From Rugosimonospora africana (GTDB lineage Bacteria > Actinomycetota > Actinomycetes > Mycobacteriales > Micromonosporaceae), in contig NZ_BONZ01000055.1 in NCBI RefSeq assembly GCF_016862975.1, positions 62,001 to 126,000 of the forward strand: DNA of 64,000 nucleotides. The letters run 5' to 3'. Both the position numbers and the translations under genes were made by a program. Positions 9,416-16,861 of the stretch are shown here, in pieces. The notes under the pieces are model-generated. The model saw only the letters and a program-made list of their open reading frames with translations. It was not told where the DNA came from and searched no databases. Position 1 is the first letter of the stretch. Every line of letters begins with the position of its first letter.

Positions 9416-10810
9416 TTACTTGTAGGTGATGTCGGACGACGAGAAGTTGCAGTGACCGTCGCCCATGCCGTCGCCGAGGTACGGCGGCTCACTGCCCTTC
9501 GCTACGCCGTTGTACTCGGCGCAGATGTGCGTCTTCGAACCGTTGATGAGCGTGATGCGGCTGAGCGTCGCCGTGTCACCCCAGTTGATGTTGATGCCCA
9601 CGACGTACTTCGGGCTGTCCAGGATGACGTTGTCGACCGTGACGTGGCGCTCGTACGACTTGGTGCAGTTGCCACAGCCCCGGTACAGCTTGCCGATCGA
9701 CTTCGCGTAGAAGCCCGAGATGTGTACCGTCCCCGAGCCGTTGTGCTGGAACACCTTGTCGTCGGCGTTCATCGCGCCGCCGCCGATGACGTAGGAGTCG
9801 CCGTTGGTGGCCAGGAATGTCGCGGCATCCTCGCCGACGTCCTCCCACCACACGTTCTGGATGGTGCAGCGACCCTCGCAGTGCACGCCGTCGCCGGCCG
9901 GTGAGCCGATGATGACGTTCTTGAGAGTGGCGCCGTCGGCCAGGTCGAACATCGGGTCCTGGCTCTCGCTCTGGCTGCCGTCACCGATGCAGCAGTAGCG
10001 CTTCAGCCCGCCGTCGAGCGTGCCGCTCACGTTGATGGTGCCGGACACCGAGACGTCACCGGTCTTGGTTGGCCAGTTCGAGCTCGGCGGCGTGGTGGTG
10101 GGCGGCGGCGACGTCCGGGTGGGCGTCGGGGTCGGCGAGGCCGTCCTCGTCGGGGTGGGCGAGGTCGGCGGCGGCGTGGTGGTCGACGAGTCGACCGTGA
10201 CGTCGTCGAAGTTGCCGGAGGAGTACGCCGTCTGCAGGCCGATGCGGCCGCTGGCGCTCACCGAGCTGCTGCCGCTGCCGACGCTGGATCCGTTGACCGA
10301 GCCGCTGATCGTCGAGCCGTTCGCGGTCAGCGACAGGGTGTACCAGGTGCCGGTCGAGACGGTCTGCGACTTGCTGGCCAGTACGGTCACCGCACCGCTG
10401 TTGACCGCCTGCAGCTGGACGACGTTGCCCGGCATCAGGGCCAGGCGGTAGAAGCTGGTGGAACTCTTGGCCCGGGCGAGCAGGCCGACGAAGCCCCCGG
10501 AGCCCAGAGACAGCGGCTTGACCCTGGCCTGCACGGTGTAGGTGGTCCAGCCGGTGTCACCCGCGAACAGGCGGGAGTTTTCGCTGGAGCCGTTGGACTG
10601 CTGGACGGCCTTGGTGCCGTCGGTGACGACGGTCCACGTGCCGCCGGACTTCGACCAGGCGTTGGTGGTGCCGTCCTCGAAGTTCGCGCTGAACACCGTC
10701 GCGGCGAACGCCAGTTGCGTCACGCCGACAAGGCCGATGGCGAGGGCGGCGGTGCCGCCCGCGGCCAGCAACTTCCACGATCTCCGTCGAGATCGGGTCT
10801 GCGATCCCAT
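9416..10810 (-). CDS. Secreted pectate lyase, PL3 family, with N-terminal LamG-like domain
   Basis: The 464-residue protein starts after GGAGG and has a basic signal peptide cut near LAFAA (about residue 36). Residues about 37-205 form a concanavalin-like beta-sandwich (FSANFEDGTTNAWSKSGGTW...), probably sugar-binding. A Pro/Thr linker follows (about 208-245). The C-terminal part is PL3 pectate lyase: LKNVIIGSPAGDGVHCEG, IQNVWWEDVGEDAATF and several paired Cys. It cleaves de-esterified pectin by beta-elimination outside the cell. Two matching LacI-type palindromes lie upstream at 10921-10970, so induction by pectin products is likely. A second pectate lyase (PL1) is at 59371-60753. Confidence 0.88.
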   Translation of the reverse strand: MGSQTRSRRRSWKLLAAGGTAALAIGLVGVTQLAFAATVFSANFEDGTTNAWSKSGGTWTVVTDGTKAVQQSNGSSENSRLFAGDTGWTTYTVQARVKPLSLGSGGFVGLLARAKSSTSFYRLALMPGNVVQLQAVNSGAVTVLASKSQTVSTGTWYTLSLTANGSTISGSVNGSSVGSGSSSVSASGRIGLQTAYSSGNFDDVTVDSSTTTPPPTSPTPTRTASPTPTPTRTSPPPTTTPPSSNWPTKTGDVSVSGTINVSGTLDGGLKRYCCIGDGSQSESQDPMFDLADGATLKNVIIGSPAGDGVHCEGRCTIQNVWWEDVGEDAATFLATNGDSYVIGGGAMNADDKVFQHNGSGTVHISGFYAKSIGKLYRGCGNCTKSYERHVTVDNVILDSPKYVVGININWGDTATLSRITLINGSKTHICAEYNGVAKGSEPPYLGDGMGDGHCNFSSSDITYK

Positions 10811-10920
10811 ACTCGCAACCTCCGGTAATCACGAAGCAGGCGCGTGTTGCGCGCACGCGTGGGACGAAGAGGGGCCGGTAGGCGAGAATCCGTCGCAGCG
10901 CACCGGCTTACCTGTAAACC

Positions 10921-10936
10921 GGGAAAGCGCATTCCC
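10921..10936. promoter_or_regulatory. LacI-type operator 1 of the PL3 pectate lyase gene
   Basis: GGGAAAGCGCATTCCC is a 16-bp near-perfect palindrome with the central CG step usual for LacI-family sites. It lies 111 bp upstream of the pectate lyase start codon. The inner 14 bases are identical to those of operator 2 and differ in one base from the site at 58115-58130 before the LacI gene. Confidence 0.75.
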
Positions 10937-10952
10937 AGGATCGGGACGGTCA

Positions 10953-10970
10953 TAGGAAAGCGCATTCCTA
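10953..10970. promoter_or_regulatory. LacI-type operator 2 of the PL3 pectate lyase gene
   Basis: TAGGAAAGCGCATTCCTA is an 18-bp near-perfect palindrome, centred 33 bp (about three helical turns) from operator 1. That spacing would place two bound repressor dimers on the same face of the DNA. Confidence 0.75.
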
Positions 10971-11208
10971 GACGACAAAGTCGCATGGCGCATCAGCGAC
11001 AGTCAATAGAATGGACGTGCAGGTTCGTTGCAGCGCCGGCCCGGCGTCGCCCCGCCCGCGCTGCCGGGGCGGTGACCTGGGCATCGACCGTCGTCATGGT
11101 CCGCAAGACTCTCAGCGTCTTTTCAGCCGGTACCTCGGAGCATCACAGGTTTGTGCTTCATCCTGACCCCCGCTGGTGCGGTGGCCCAGCCAGCCATGGG
11201 GGGCACGA

Positions 11209-12771
11209 ATGAACCGGTTCTCGTTGCGCATCAGACTCGTGGTGGCCGTCGTCGCGCTGGTCGGGTGTGCCCTGGCCATCGTCGGCGTGGCCACCGTCAC
11301 CGCCGTGCGTCGCTACCTCACCGATCGGGTGGATGCCCAACTCCAGATACTCGGCAACTCGTTCGAGCGGCAGATGGCCGTGGGAAACCATGGCCTCTCG
11401 TTCAGTCCGCTGGAGGTCGCCCCGAACAAGATGAACGTACCCACCCCGTACCTGCTGGAGTCGCTACTGCCGGACGGCAGCCTGTACGACAGCTACCCGC
11501 AGCCGCTGCCTGCCAGCATGCCGCTGCTGCGGAACGCGGACCTGCGCCGGACCGGACCGTTCACGGTGTCCTCGACCGCCCCCGGCGGCCCACACTGGCG
11601 GGTCCTCGTCGTGACCGGGCCGCAGGGGCAACAGGTCGTCGTCGCGAGCAACCTGACCGATCCGGACCGGGTCGCCGGGGAGTTGCTGCTGCTCACCGTC
11701 CTGGTCGAGGTCGGCGCGCTGGCCGCGGTCACCGTGCTGGGGATCTGGCTAGTACGGCTGAGCCTCCGGCCGCTACGGGAGATCGAGGCCGCTACCGTCT
11801 CCATCTCCACGGGGGACATGTCCCAGCGGGTACCGGACTGGGATCCGCGTACCGAGGTCGGCAGGCTCGGCCGGTCCTTCAACACGATGATCGAGCGCAT
11901 CCAGCAGGCATTCGCCGCTCAGGCGGCGTCCGAGGCCGCGGCGCACGTGTCCGAGGCCCGCGCCCGGCGCTCTGAGGACAAGATGCGCCAGTTCGTCGCC
12001 GACGCCTCGCATGAGCTGCGTACCCCGCTGACCACCATCCGCGGCTTCGCCGAGCTGTACCGCCAGGCCAGCGGCGCGTCGCGGGACCCCGTACCGCCGC
12101 AGCGCACAGCGTCGCACCGCACGGCACCGCACCGCACCGCGTCGCAGAGCACCGCGTCGCACAGCACCGTGGAGCCGCAGCGCGCCGCCGAGCTCATGCG
12201 CCGCATCGAGGACGAGGCCGCCCGGATGGGCCTGCTGGTCGAGGATCTGCTTCTGCTCGCTCGCCTCGACGAGCAGCGTCCGCTGGCGACCGAACCGGTG
12301 GACCTGATCGTGCTGGTCAATGACGCGCTGGAGGCCACCCGTGCGATGGCCCCGGCCCGGTCGATCGCCATGGAACTGTCGACCGGTGGTCCGCTGATGG
12401 TGAATGGCGACGAATCGCGACTGCGTCAGGTGCTCACCAACTTGATCGGCAACGCGCTGAAATACACCCCGGACGACGCGAGCCTGACCGTCCGCCTGCT
12501 TCGCCGGCCTGAGTACGCGGCGATCGAGGTCGCCGACACCGGACCGGGCCTCGCCCCGGAGCAGGCCCAGCGGGTCTTCGAGCGGTTCTATCGCGTCGAC
12601 CCGTCCCGTAACCGGCACGATGGGCCACCCGGTACGGGTCTCGGCCTGGCGATCGTCGCCGCGATCGTGGCCGCGCATGCCGGCATGGTCGAGGTGGACA
12701 GCACACCGGGCGAGGGTGCGACGTTCCGCGTGCTGCTGCCTCTGCCGGCCGGCAGCGCTCCGCTGGACTGA
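11209..12771 (+). CDS. Orphan membrane sensor histidine kinase with repeat-expanded HisKA domain
   Basis: The protein has 520 residues from the ATG at 11209, with a first membrane helix at about 7-31, an extracytoplasmic sensor to about 155, a second helix at about 160-182, and a HAMP segment. HisKA has DASHELRTPLTTIRG with phospho-acceptor H268. The ATPase domain has N415 (NLIGNALKYTP), the DTGPGL box near 443 and GTGLGLAIV. Between the two HisKA helices, residues 300-319 form four copies of a five-residue repeat (TASHR, TAPHR, TASQS, TASHS) absent from typical relatives. Overall it resembles the TrcS/MprB group. No response regulator is adjacent. Signal and target are unknown. Confidence 0.87.
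   Translation: MNRFSLRIRLVVAVVALVGCALAIVGVATVTAVRRYLTDRVDAQLQILGNSFERQMAVGNHGLSFSPLEVAPNKMNVPTPYLLESLLPDGSLYDSYPQPLPASMPLLRNADLRRTGPFTVSSTAPGGPHWRVLVVTGPQGQQVVVASNLTDPDRVAGELLLLTVLVEVGALAAVTVLGIWLVRLSLRPLREIEAATVSISTGDMSQRVPDWDPRTEVGRLGRSFNTMIERIQQAFAAQAASEAAAHVSEARARRSEDKMRQFVADASHELRTPLTTIRGFAELYRQASGASRDPVPPQRTASHRTAPHRTASQSTASHSTVEPQRAAELMRRIEDEAARMGLLVEDLLLLARLDEQRPLATEPVDLIVLVNDALEATRAMAPARSIAMELSTGGPLMVNGDESRLRQVLTNLIGNALKYTPDDASLTVRLLRRPEYAAIEVADTGPGLAPEQAQRVFERFYRVDPSRNRHDGPPGTGLGLAIVAAIVAAHAGMVEVDSTPGEGATFRVLLPLPAGSAPLD
12106..12165 (+). repeat. In-frame 15-bp tandem repeat, four copies, in the kinase gene
   Basis: Four 15-bp units start at 12106, 12121, 12136 and 12151, each coding Thr-Ala-x-x-x. 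They lie inside the HisKA dimerisation hairpin, between the phospho-acceptor helix and the second helix. Confidence 0.85.
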
Positions 12772-12817
12772 GGCGGGCCGCGCTGGATTGAGACGGGCCG
12801 CTGAACTGAGACGGACG

Positions 12818-14083
12818 TCAACCCGCGGCGAGGTGACGGCGGGCCGAGCCGTACGCCGCCGCCAACTCGTCGTCGATCCGTGCGCAGTCCGCCGCGCTGA
12901 GCGTCACCGTGGCAGCCTGGGGCGGGCGCGACTCGATCATCCGGGCCCGTAGCCCGGTCGGCGGATGGGTGGCCGACATCGACACCTCGTCGCGGATCGA
13001 CAGTTGTCGCATCCCGGGAAGCCGGGCCGCCGTGCCGCTCCGGGTCTCGTTCGCCGACCCGAGCCAGCCGGTGACCGGCTCGCCGCGCCGGGCCTGCCGG
13101 CGTACCAACGGGTACAGCGTCTCCCGGAGGACCAGTGTGTCGGCCAGCCCGGCAGCCGCGTCGCTGCCCGCGGCCCGGGCGGCCAGCTCGTCGGACAGGT
13201 ACTCGGCGCGCTGCGCGTCGCGCAGACACACCCGGACGAGTACGAAGTGTCCACAGAGGACGATCCGGCGCAGGGTACCGAGTGTGGCCCGGCCGACCGC
13301 CGCGGCGACCCGGCCGGCCGCACCGGCGCCCCGTACCGCCGGCAACCGCAGCAGGTCGGCGAGCGCACCCAGCGTGGTCAGCGGGATGTGCGTCAGTGGG
13401 CCGCGCCGGGCGTCGCCGTTCACGAAGTGACCGAGTTCGTGCGCCAGCAGGGCGACCCGTTGCTGTGGCGGCAGTATCGCCCACATCGCCACGCCGATCG
13501 TCAACGACCGGCGGCGGCGCAATCCGGCGGCACGGGCCGAGGCATTGAACCACGGGTCAACGCACACGACGTGCGGCTCCGGCGCGCCGATCGCGGAGGC
13601 GACCCGGTCGATGAGGCCGAACAGAGTGGGTGCCTGGCCGCGCTCGATCCTGCCGTACCGGTCGTCGGGCCGGCCCAGCTTGGGCCAGAGCGCCAGCGCG
13701 AGCAGGATGAGCAGCACGCCGGGGACGATCCGCCAGCCGGGAAACCGGTTCGCGATGAGGTACGCGCCGAGACCCAGCAGGCCGACCACCACGGCGAACA
13801 GGAGCAGGGCCGCGGCGAGGAGGCAGAGCCGGGCGCCGCTGGCGGCTCGGCGGTCGATCGACCGGCCCGCCAGCGCCGCGTACTGGGCGACGGTCAACCG
13901 GTACGCGGCGCGGAACAGCATCCGGTCCAGCCACGGCCAGCCGGCCTCGGCCTTGCGCCGGTGAGGCTCGTACCGGTCCAGGCCCCACTCGCACCCCGGG
14001 CACCACGACGCCGCACGACGGACCCGGGTCAGCTCACGGCCGCAGCGGGGGCATCCGCCGTCGCCCTCGGCGCCTGGGCTCAC
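12818..14083 (-). CDS. Membrane M48-family zinc metalloprotease (HtpX-like) with N-terminal zinc ribbon
   Basis: The protein starts with a zinc ribbon (CPRCGREL...WCPGCEWG), followed by two hydrophobic segments (LCLLAAALLLFAVVVGLLGLG and IVPGVLLILLALALW). It then has the M48 catalytic motif LLAHELGHFVNGDARR and the downstream EYLSDELAAR, which supplies the third zinc ligand. The family cleaves membrane or misfolded proteins. The GTG at 14083 is the best start because a longer frame would run into the divergent YciI gene. The C-terminal THPPTGLRARMI resembles the HPP motif near M48 domain ends. Direct repeats lie between this gene and the sensor kinase stop. Confidence 0.83.
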   Translation of the reverse strand: MSPGAEGDGGCPRCGRELTRVRRAASWCPGCEWGLDRYEPHRRKAEAGWPWLDRMLFRAAYRLTVAQYAALAGRSIDRRAASGARLCLLAAALLLFAVVVGLLGLGAYLIANRFPGWRIVPGVLLILLALALWPKLGRPDDRYGRIERGQAPTLFGLIDRVASAIGAPEPHVVCVDPWFNASARAAGLRRRRSLTIGVAMWAILPPQQRVALLAHELGHFVNGDARRGPLTHIPLTTLGALADLLRLPAVRGAGAAGRVAAAVGRATLGTLRRIVLCGHFVLVRVCLRDAQRAEYLSDELAARAAGSDAAAGLADTLVLRETLYPLVRRQARRGEPVTGWLGSANETRSGTAARLPGMRQLSIRDEVSMSATHPPTGLRARMIESRPPQAATVTLSAADCARIDDELAAAYGSARRHLAAG

Positions 14084-14190
14084 AGCGGAAAATTCTTCCG
14101 CACCGACCACCCATCGCCGGCCGGTTCCGGCTATTAGCGCCAGTTCGGCGCTGGCGGCAGAGGAGTGGGCCGCGGGTAGCATGATCCGCC

Positions 14191-14496
14191 ATGCACTTTC
14201 TCGTTGTCGCATACGATCACCCCGGCCCGGAGGGGCAGCGGCGGCGCGCGGCGGCCCGCGAACGGCACCTCGCCCAGGCGGCGACGAACAGCGACGTACG
14301 CGCCGTGTTCGGCACCGCGATCCTCGACGATGGCGGGGAGATGATCGGGTCGATGCTCGTGATGGAGGCCGCCGATCGCTCGGTGCTGGACGGATGGCTG
14401 CGCGTGGAGCCGTACGTCGTGGACGACGTGTGGCGCGAGGTCAGCGTGCATCGGTGCCAGATCGGGCCGTCGTTCCTGAAGGACGCCTCCGCCTGA
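14191..14496 (+). CDS. YciI-like family protein
   Basis: A 101-residue single-domain protein, start ATG. It has the YciI fold signature: MHFLVVAYDHPG at the start, a conserved His in ARERHLAQA, and DDGGEMIGSMLVMEAADRSVLDGWL with the usual acidic residues. Members are small dimeric ferredoxin-like proteins, some with hydrolase or dehalogenase activity, but the role is mostly unknown. It is divergent from the M48 protease gene. Its stop codon lies inside a tandem duplication at 14486-14519, and a large inverted repeat follows. Confidence 0.8.
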   Translation: MHFLVVAYDHPGPEGQRRRAAARERHLAQAATNSDVRAVFGTAILDDGGEMIGSMLVMEAADRSVLDGWLRVEPYVVDDVWREVSVHRCQIGPSFLKDASA

Positions 14497-14519
14497 GGAT
14501 CCCTCCGCCTGAGGGGATC
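14486..14519 (+). repeat. Tandem duplication spanning the YciI-like stop codon
   Basis: CCTCCGCCTGAGGATC at 14486-14501 is followed at once by CCTCCGCCTGAGGGGATC at 14502-14519, then by two more diverged copies to about 14555. The TGA of the first copy is the real stop codon (14494-14496). Confidence 0.75.
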
Positions 14520-14593
14520 CCTCTGCGTCAGCTCGCTCTGCCTGAGGTCGCTGTGCCTCGTCGAGGGAGAGCCGACAGGGTCGTTCCGCGACG

Positions 14594-14661
14594 CTTTGCT
14601 CTGCTTACTCATACGCAACATTGATCGCGATTTCCGTTGCGTATAGGTAAGCAGAGCAAAG
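14594..14661. repeat. Large inverted repeat, 26-bp arms and 16-nt loop
   Basis: The left arm at 14594-14619 (CTTTGCTCTGCTTAC...ATACGCAAC) matches the complement of 14636-14661 with only two adjacent mismatches. The arms are about 45% GC, far below the surroundings, and the loop is ATTGATCGCGATTTCC. It lies about 100 bp after the YciI-like gene and 100 bp before the glycosyltransferase start. It could be a terminator, a non-coding RNA hairpin or a small mobile repeat; no second copy is seen in this window. Confidence 0.85.
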
Positions 14662-14762
14662 GAAACGGCAGAGAGAATGCCGGCGCCGCGAGAAGTCGAG
14701 GCGCCATCCGGAATCCACGCTTTCGCCGGTACTGAACCGGAACGTGGGTTAGCTTCGCTTTA

Positions 14763-16109
14763 GTGAGCCGTGACCGGGAAGCGACGTCCTCAACGCTGAT
14801 CGCGTTGGGGCTGTTCGCCGGCTCCGCCGCGCTGCTGACCTACGGGCTGTTGCACCTGCACTCTCCCGGATACCTGTACGACAGCGACGTGTACCGGCAC
14901 ATGGGCGGCGAGCGGGTCCTGCGGCACATGCCCCTGTACGGCGACGCCGATCCCTCCGGCCTGTCCGGGCTGTTCACCTACCCGCCGTTCGCGGCGCTGC
15001 TGTTCACCGCGATCGTCCGGGTGCCGGCCCCGGTCTACGCGCTGGCTTTCCCGGCCGCCTGCGCGGCCGCTCTGCTGGCGAGCGTCTGGCTGTCCCTGCG
15101 CCTGGTCGGCCGAACGACCGCGCTCCGCGGCGCCGGCTGGGCTCGGGGCGTCGCCGAAGCCCTGGTACTCGCCGCGATCCTGCTGTGGATCCAGCCGGTG
15201 CGGTGGACGATGTTTCTCGGGCAGATCAACCTGTTCCTGCTGGCCATGGTGCTGGCGGATTTCGCCGCGCCGCGTCGCCGGTGGTACCGGGGGATCGCGA
15301 TCGGGCTGGCCGCCGGCGTCAAGCTCACCCCGGCGCTGTTCATCGTCCATCTGCTGGTGACCCGCCAGTTCCGCGCCGCGGTCACGGCGGTGGTGACATT
15401 TCTGGGTACCGTCGGTGTCGCGCTCGCCGTCCTGCCACGCGACTCGGTCGTCTTCTGGCGGCGGGCGGTGTTCGACACCCACCGGGTCGGTCCGCAGAGC
15501 TACCACGACAACCAGTCCCTGGCGGGCATGCTGACCCGCAACCTGAATCTCACCGAACTTCCGACGGCCACCGGGCTCGCGGTCTCGGCCGGGGTGGCCG
15601 CCGCCGGCCTCGGCGTCGCGTGGTTCGCGGACAAGCGGAGGCACGTTCTCGCCGGGGTGTGTGCCGTCGGGGTGACCGGTCTGCTCGTGTCCCCGATCAG
15701 CTGGTCGCATCACTGGGTGTGGTTCGTACCGGTCTTCGTGCTGGCCTGGGCCACGGCCCTGCGGCTGCGCCCCGGCAATCTCCCGGCGGTGCTGTCGCGC
15801 CGGCGGTGGGTGTTCTCACGCTGGCGGTCGGCCCTGGTTCTGGCCGGTGTCGGGACCGGCTGGTTCCTGCTCAGCCCGCCGGGCTTCCACCACCTGACCG
15901 ATCGCGATCCGCACCTGCCCCGGTGGGTGCTCCACCAAGCCTGGTACCAGGCGCTGTCCCGGGACATCGACGTGTGGCTGGGCATCGCCGCGCTCGCCGC
16001 GATCGCGGTCGTCGCGGTACACGGATCCGCGCCCGTTCCGCAGCCGACACCCGACGCGGGAAGCACAGGAAGCGCGGAGAGTCTCGGGTCAGGTGAGCGG
16101 GTCAGGTGA
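14763..16109 (+). CDS. GT87-family polyprenyl-phosphate-mannose-type glycosyltransferase (DUF2029)
   Basis: A 448-residue integral membrane protein with about ten hydrophobic segments, start GTG. It carries the family's features: an acidic pair in the first loop (YLYDSDVYRHM), YPPFAALLFT, LGQINLFLLAMV, GVKLTPALFIV, a loop DNQSLAGMLTR and SPISWSHHWVW. GT-C enzymes of this family move mannose or arabinose from a lipid carrier onto glycolipids or glycans on the outer face of the membrane (PimE type). The acceptor here cannot be told. The C-terminus is a hydrophilic Ser/Gly tail whose stop lies in a 13-bp perfect duplication, and the gene overlaps the convergent VOC gene by 8 bp. Confidence 0.85.
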   Translation: MSRDREATSSTLIALGLFAGSAALLTYGLLHLHSPGYLYDSDVYRHMGGERVLRHMPLYGDADPSGLSGLFTYPPFAALLFTAIVRVPAPVYALAFPAACAAALLASVWLSLRLVGRTTALRGAGWARGVAEALVLAAILLWIQPVRWTMFLGQINLFLLAMVLADFAAPRRRWYRGIAIGLAAGVKLTPALFIVHLLVTRQFRAAVTAVVTFLGTVGVALAVLPRDSVVFWRRAVFDTHRVGPQSYHDNQSLAGMLTRNLNLTELPTATGLAVSAGVAAAGLGVAWFADKRRHVLAGVCAVGVTGLLVSPISWSHHWVWFVPVFVLAWATALRLRPGNLPAVLSRRRWVFSRWRSALVLAGVGTGWFLLSPPGFHHLTDRDPHLPRWVLHQAWYQALSRDIDVWLGIAALAAIAVVAVHGSAPVPQPTPDAGSTGSAESLGSGERVR

Positions 16110-16111
16110 GC
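16086..16111 (+). repeat. Perfect 13-bp tandem duplication containing a stop codon
   Basis: GGGTCAGGTGAGC occurs twice in a row. The second copy holds the stop of the GT87 gene (16107-16109) and also the last codons of the convergent VOC gene. Confidence 0.8.
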
Positions 16112-16485
16112 TTCTGCCGCAGTTCGATGAGGTTGCCCGCAGGGTCGCGCAGTCGGGCGATCCGGACGCCGAGCGGCACGATGTCGGTGGGTTCGTCGAC
16201 CACCTCGGCTCCCCACTCGCGCAGGGCGCTCAGCTTGTCGTGCACGTTCGTGGTGTCGAAGATCAACGTCGTGTGGTCGGCGGGCCGACCCTGCGCGGCG
16301 TCCTGCCGGTCCTCGCGGTGTGAGACGAGTTCGACGCCGGTGCCTTCGCTGTCCACGAACAGTGCGAATTCTTCGTCCTCACGGCCCGCGCGGGATGTCA
16401 GGCCCATCGCGTCCCGGTAGAACCGGAACGGGCGACCGGGCTCGTTGACCCGTAGTCGTATGCCGTACAGCTTGAGATCAACCAC
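16102..16485 (-). CDS. VOC-family (glyoxalase/bleomycin resistance-like) protein
   Basis: A 127-residue protein with two beta-alpha-beta-beta-beta units: LKLYGIRLRVNEPGRPFRFYRDAMGL at the start and HTTLIFDTTNVHDKLSALREWGAEVV in the middle, ending RIARLRDPAGNLIELRQ. The last segment carries the conserved metal-ligand Glu (NLIEL). The family includes glyoxalases, dioxygenases and drug-binding proteins; the substrate is not evident. It is convergent with and overlaps the GT87 gene. Confidence 0.82.
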   Translation of the reverse strand: MVDLKLYGIRLRVNEPGRPFRFYRDAMGLTSRAGREDEEFALFVDSEGTGVELVSHREDRQDAAQGRPADHTTLIFDTTNVHDKLSALREWGAEVVDEPTDIVPLGVRIARLRDPAGNLIELRQKLT

Positions 16486-16677
16486 GCTACCGTCCGTCCT
16501 GCCCGAAACGTCCCAAGTTTAGCCGCCCGCCGCCGCGGTTGTGGGGCGCAGCCGGATACCACCGTGGTTTCGGACTCTCCAACCGTCGGCTGACGCGGAC
16601 GGAACCTCCGGACCGTATTTTCAGCACGCCAGCATAGACAGCTCGTCCCGCACCTTCGGCAACACACCTTAGGTCCC

Positions 16678-16710
16678 GTCCTGCCGATCGTTCGCCACCA
16701 TCGGCAGGAC
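16678..16710. other. Perfect 11-bp-arm hairpin upstream of the GH65-like gene
   Basis: GTCCTGCCGAT at 16678-16688 pairs with ATCGGCAGGAC at 16700-16710 around an 11-nt loop. It could be an operator or part of a structured leader for the GH65-like gene starting at 16862. Confidence 0.65.
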
Positions 16711-16751
16711 GCATACTGGCCCGGGCATCCCCCCGCATCCCGGGCCACAGC

Positions 16752-16792
16752 CTCCGGCCCTCCGGCCACACGACGAAACCGGAGGGCCGGAG
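16752..16792. other. Perfect 14-bp-arm hairpin upstream of the GH65-like gene
   Basis: CTCCGGCCCTCCGG at 16752-16765 pairs exactly with 16779-16792 around a 13-nt loop ending GAAA. It lies 70 bp before the GH65-like start, so in the leader RNA it could act as an attenuator or upstream terminator. Confidence 0.7.
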
Positions 16793-16861
16793 TGCGTTCC
16801 CAGGTTTGCCCGGCAGGGATCGGGGTAGGAGCGTGGTCCAAACCGATGGGGGGATGATCCC

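Larger units (their letters stand above)
10811..11208. other. Divergent regulatory region between pectate lyase and sensor kinase genes
   Basis: This 398-bp gap contains the two LacI-type palindromes and presumably the promoters of both flanking genes. I looked for a response regulator to go with the kinase and found no plausible coding frame. Confidence 0.6.
16486..16861. other. Gene-free stretch with serial hairpins
   Basis: This 376-bp stretch between the VOC and GH65-like genes contains at least two perfect hairpins (16678-16710 and 16752-16792). It should hold promoters for both divergent genes. No convincing small gene was found. Confidence 0.55.

Noticed and set aside
10811-11208. A response regulator gene to partner the sensor kinase
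   Set aside because: No frame in this gap gives a receiver or DNA-binding domain; the longest frame gives basic non-protein-like sequence.
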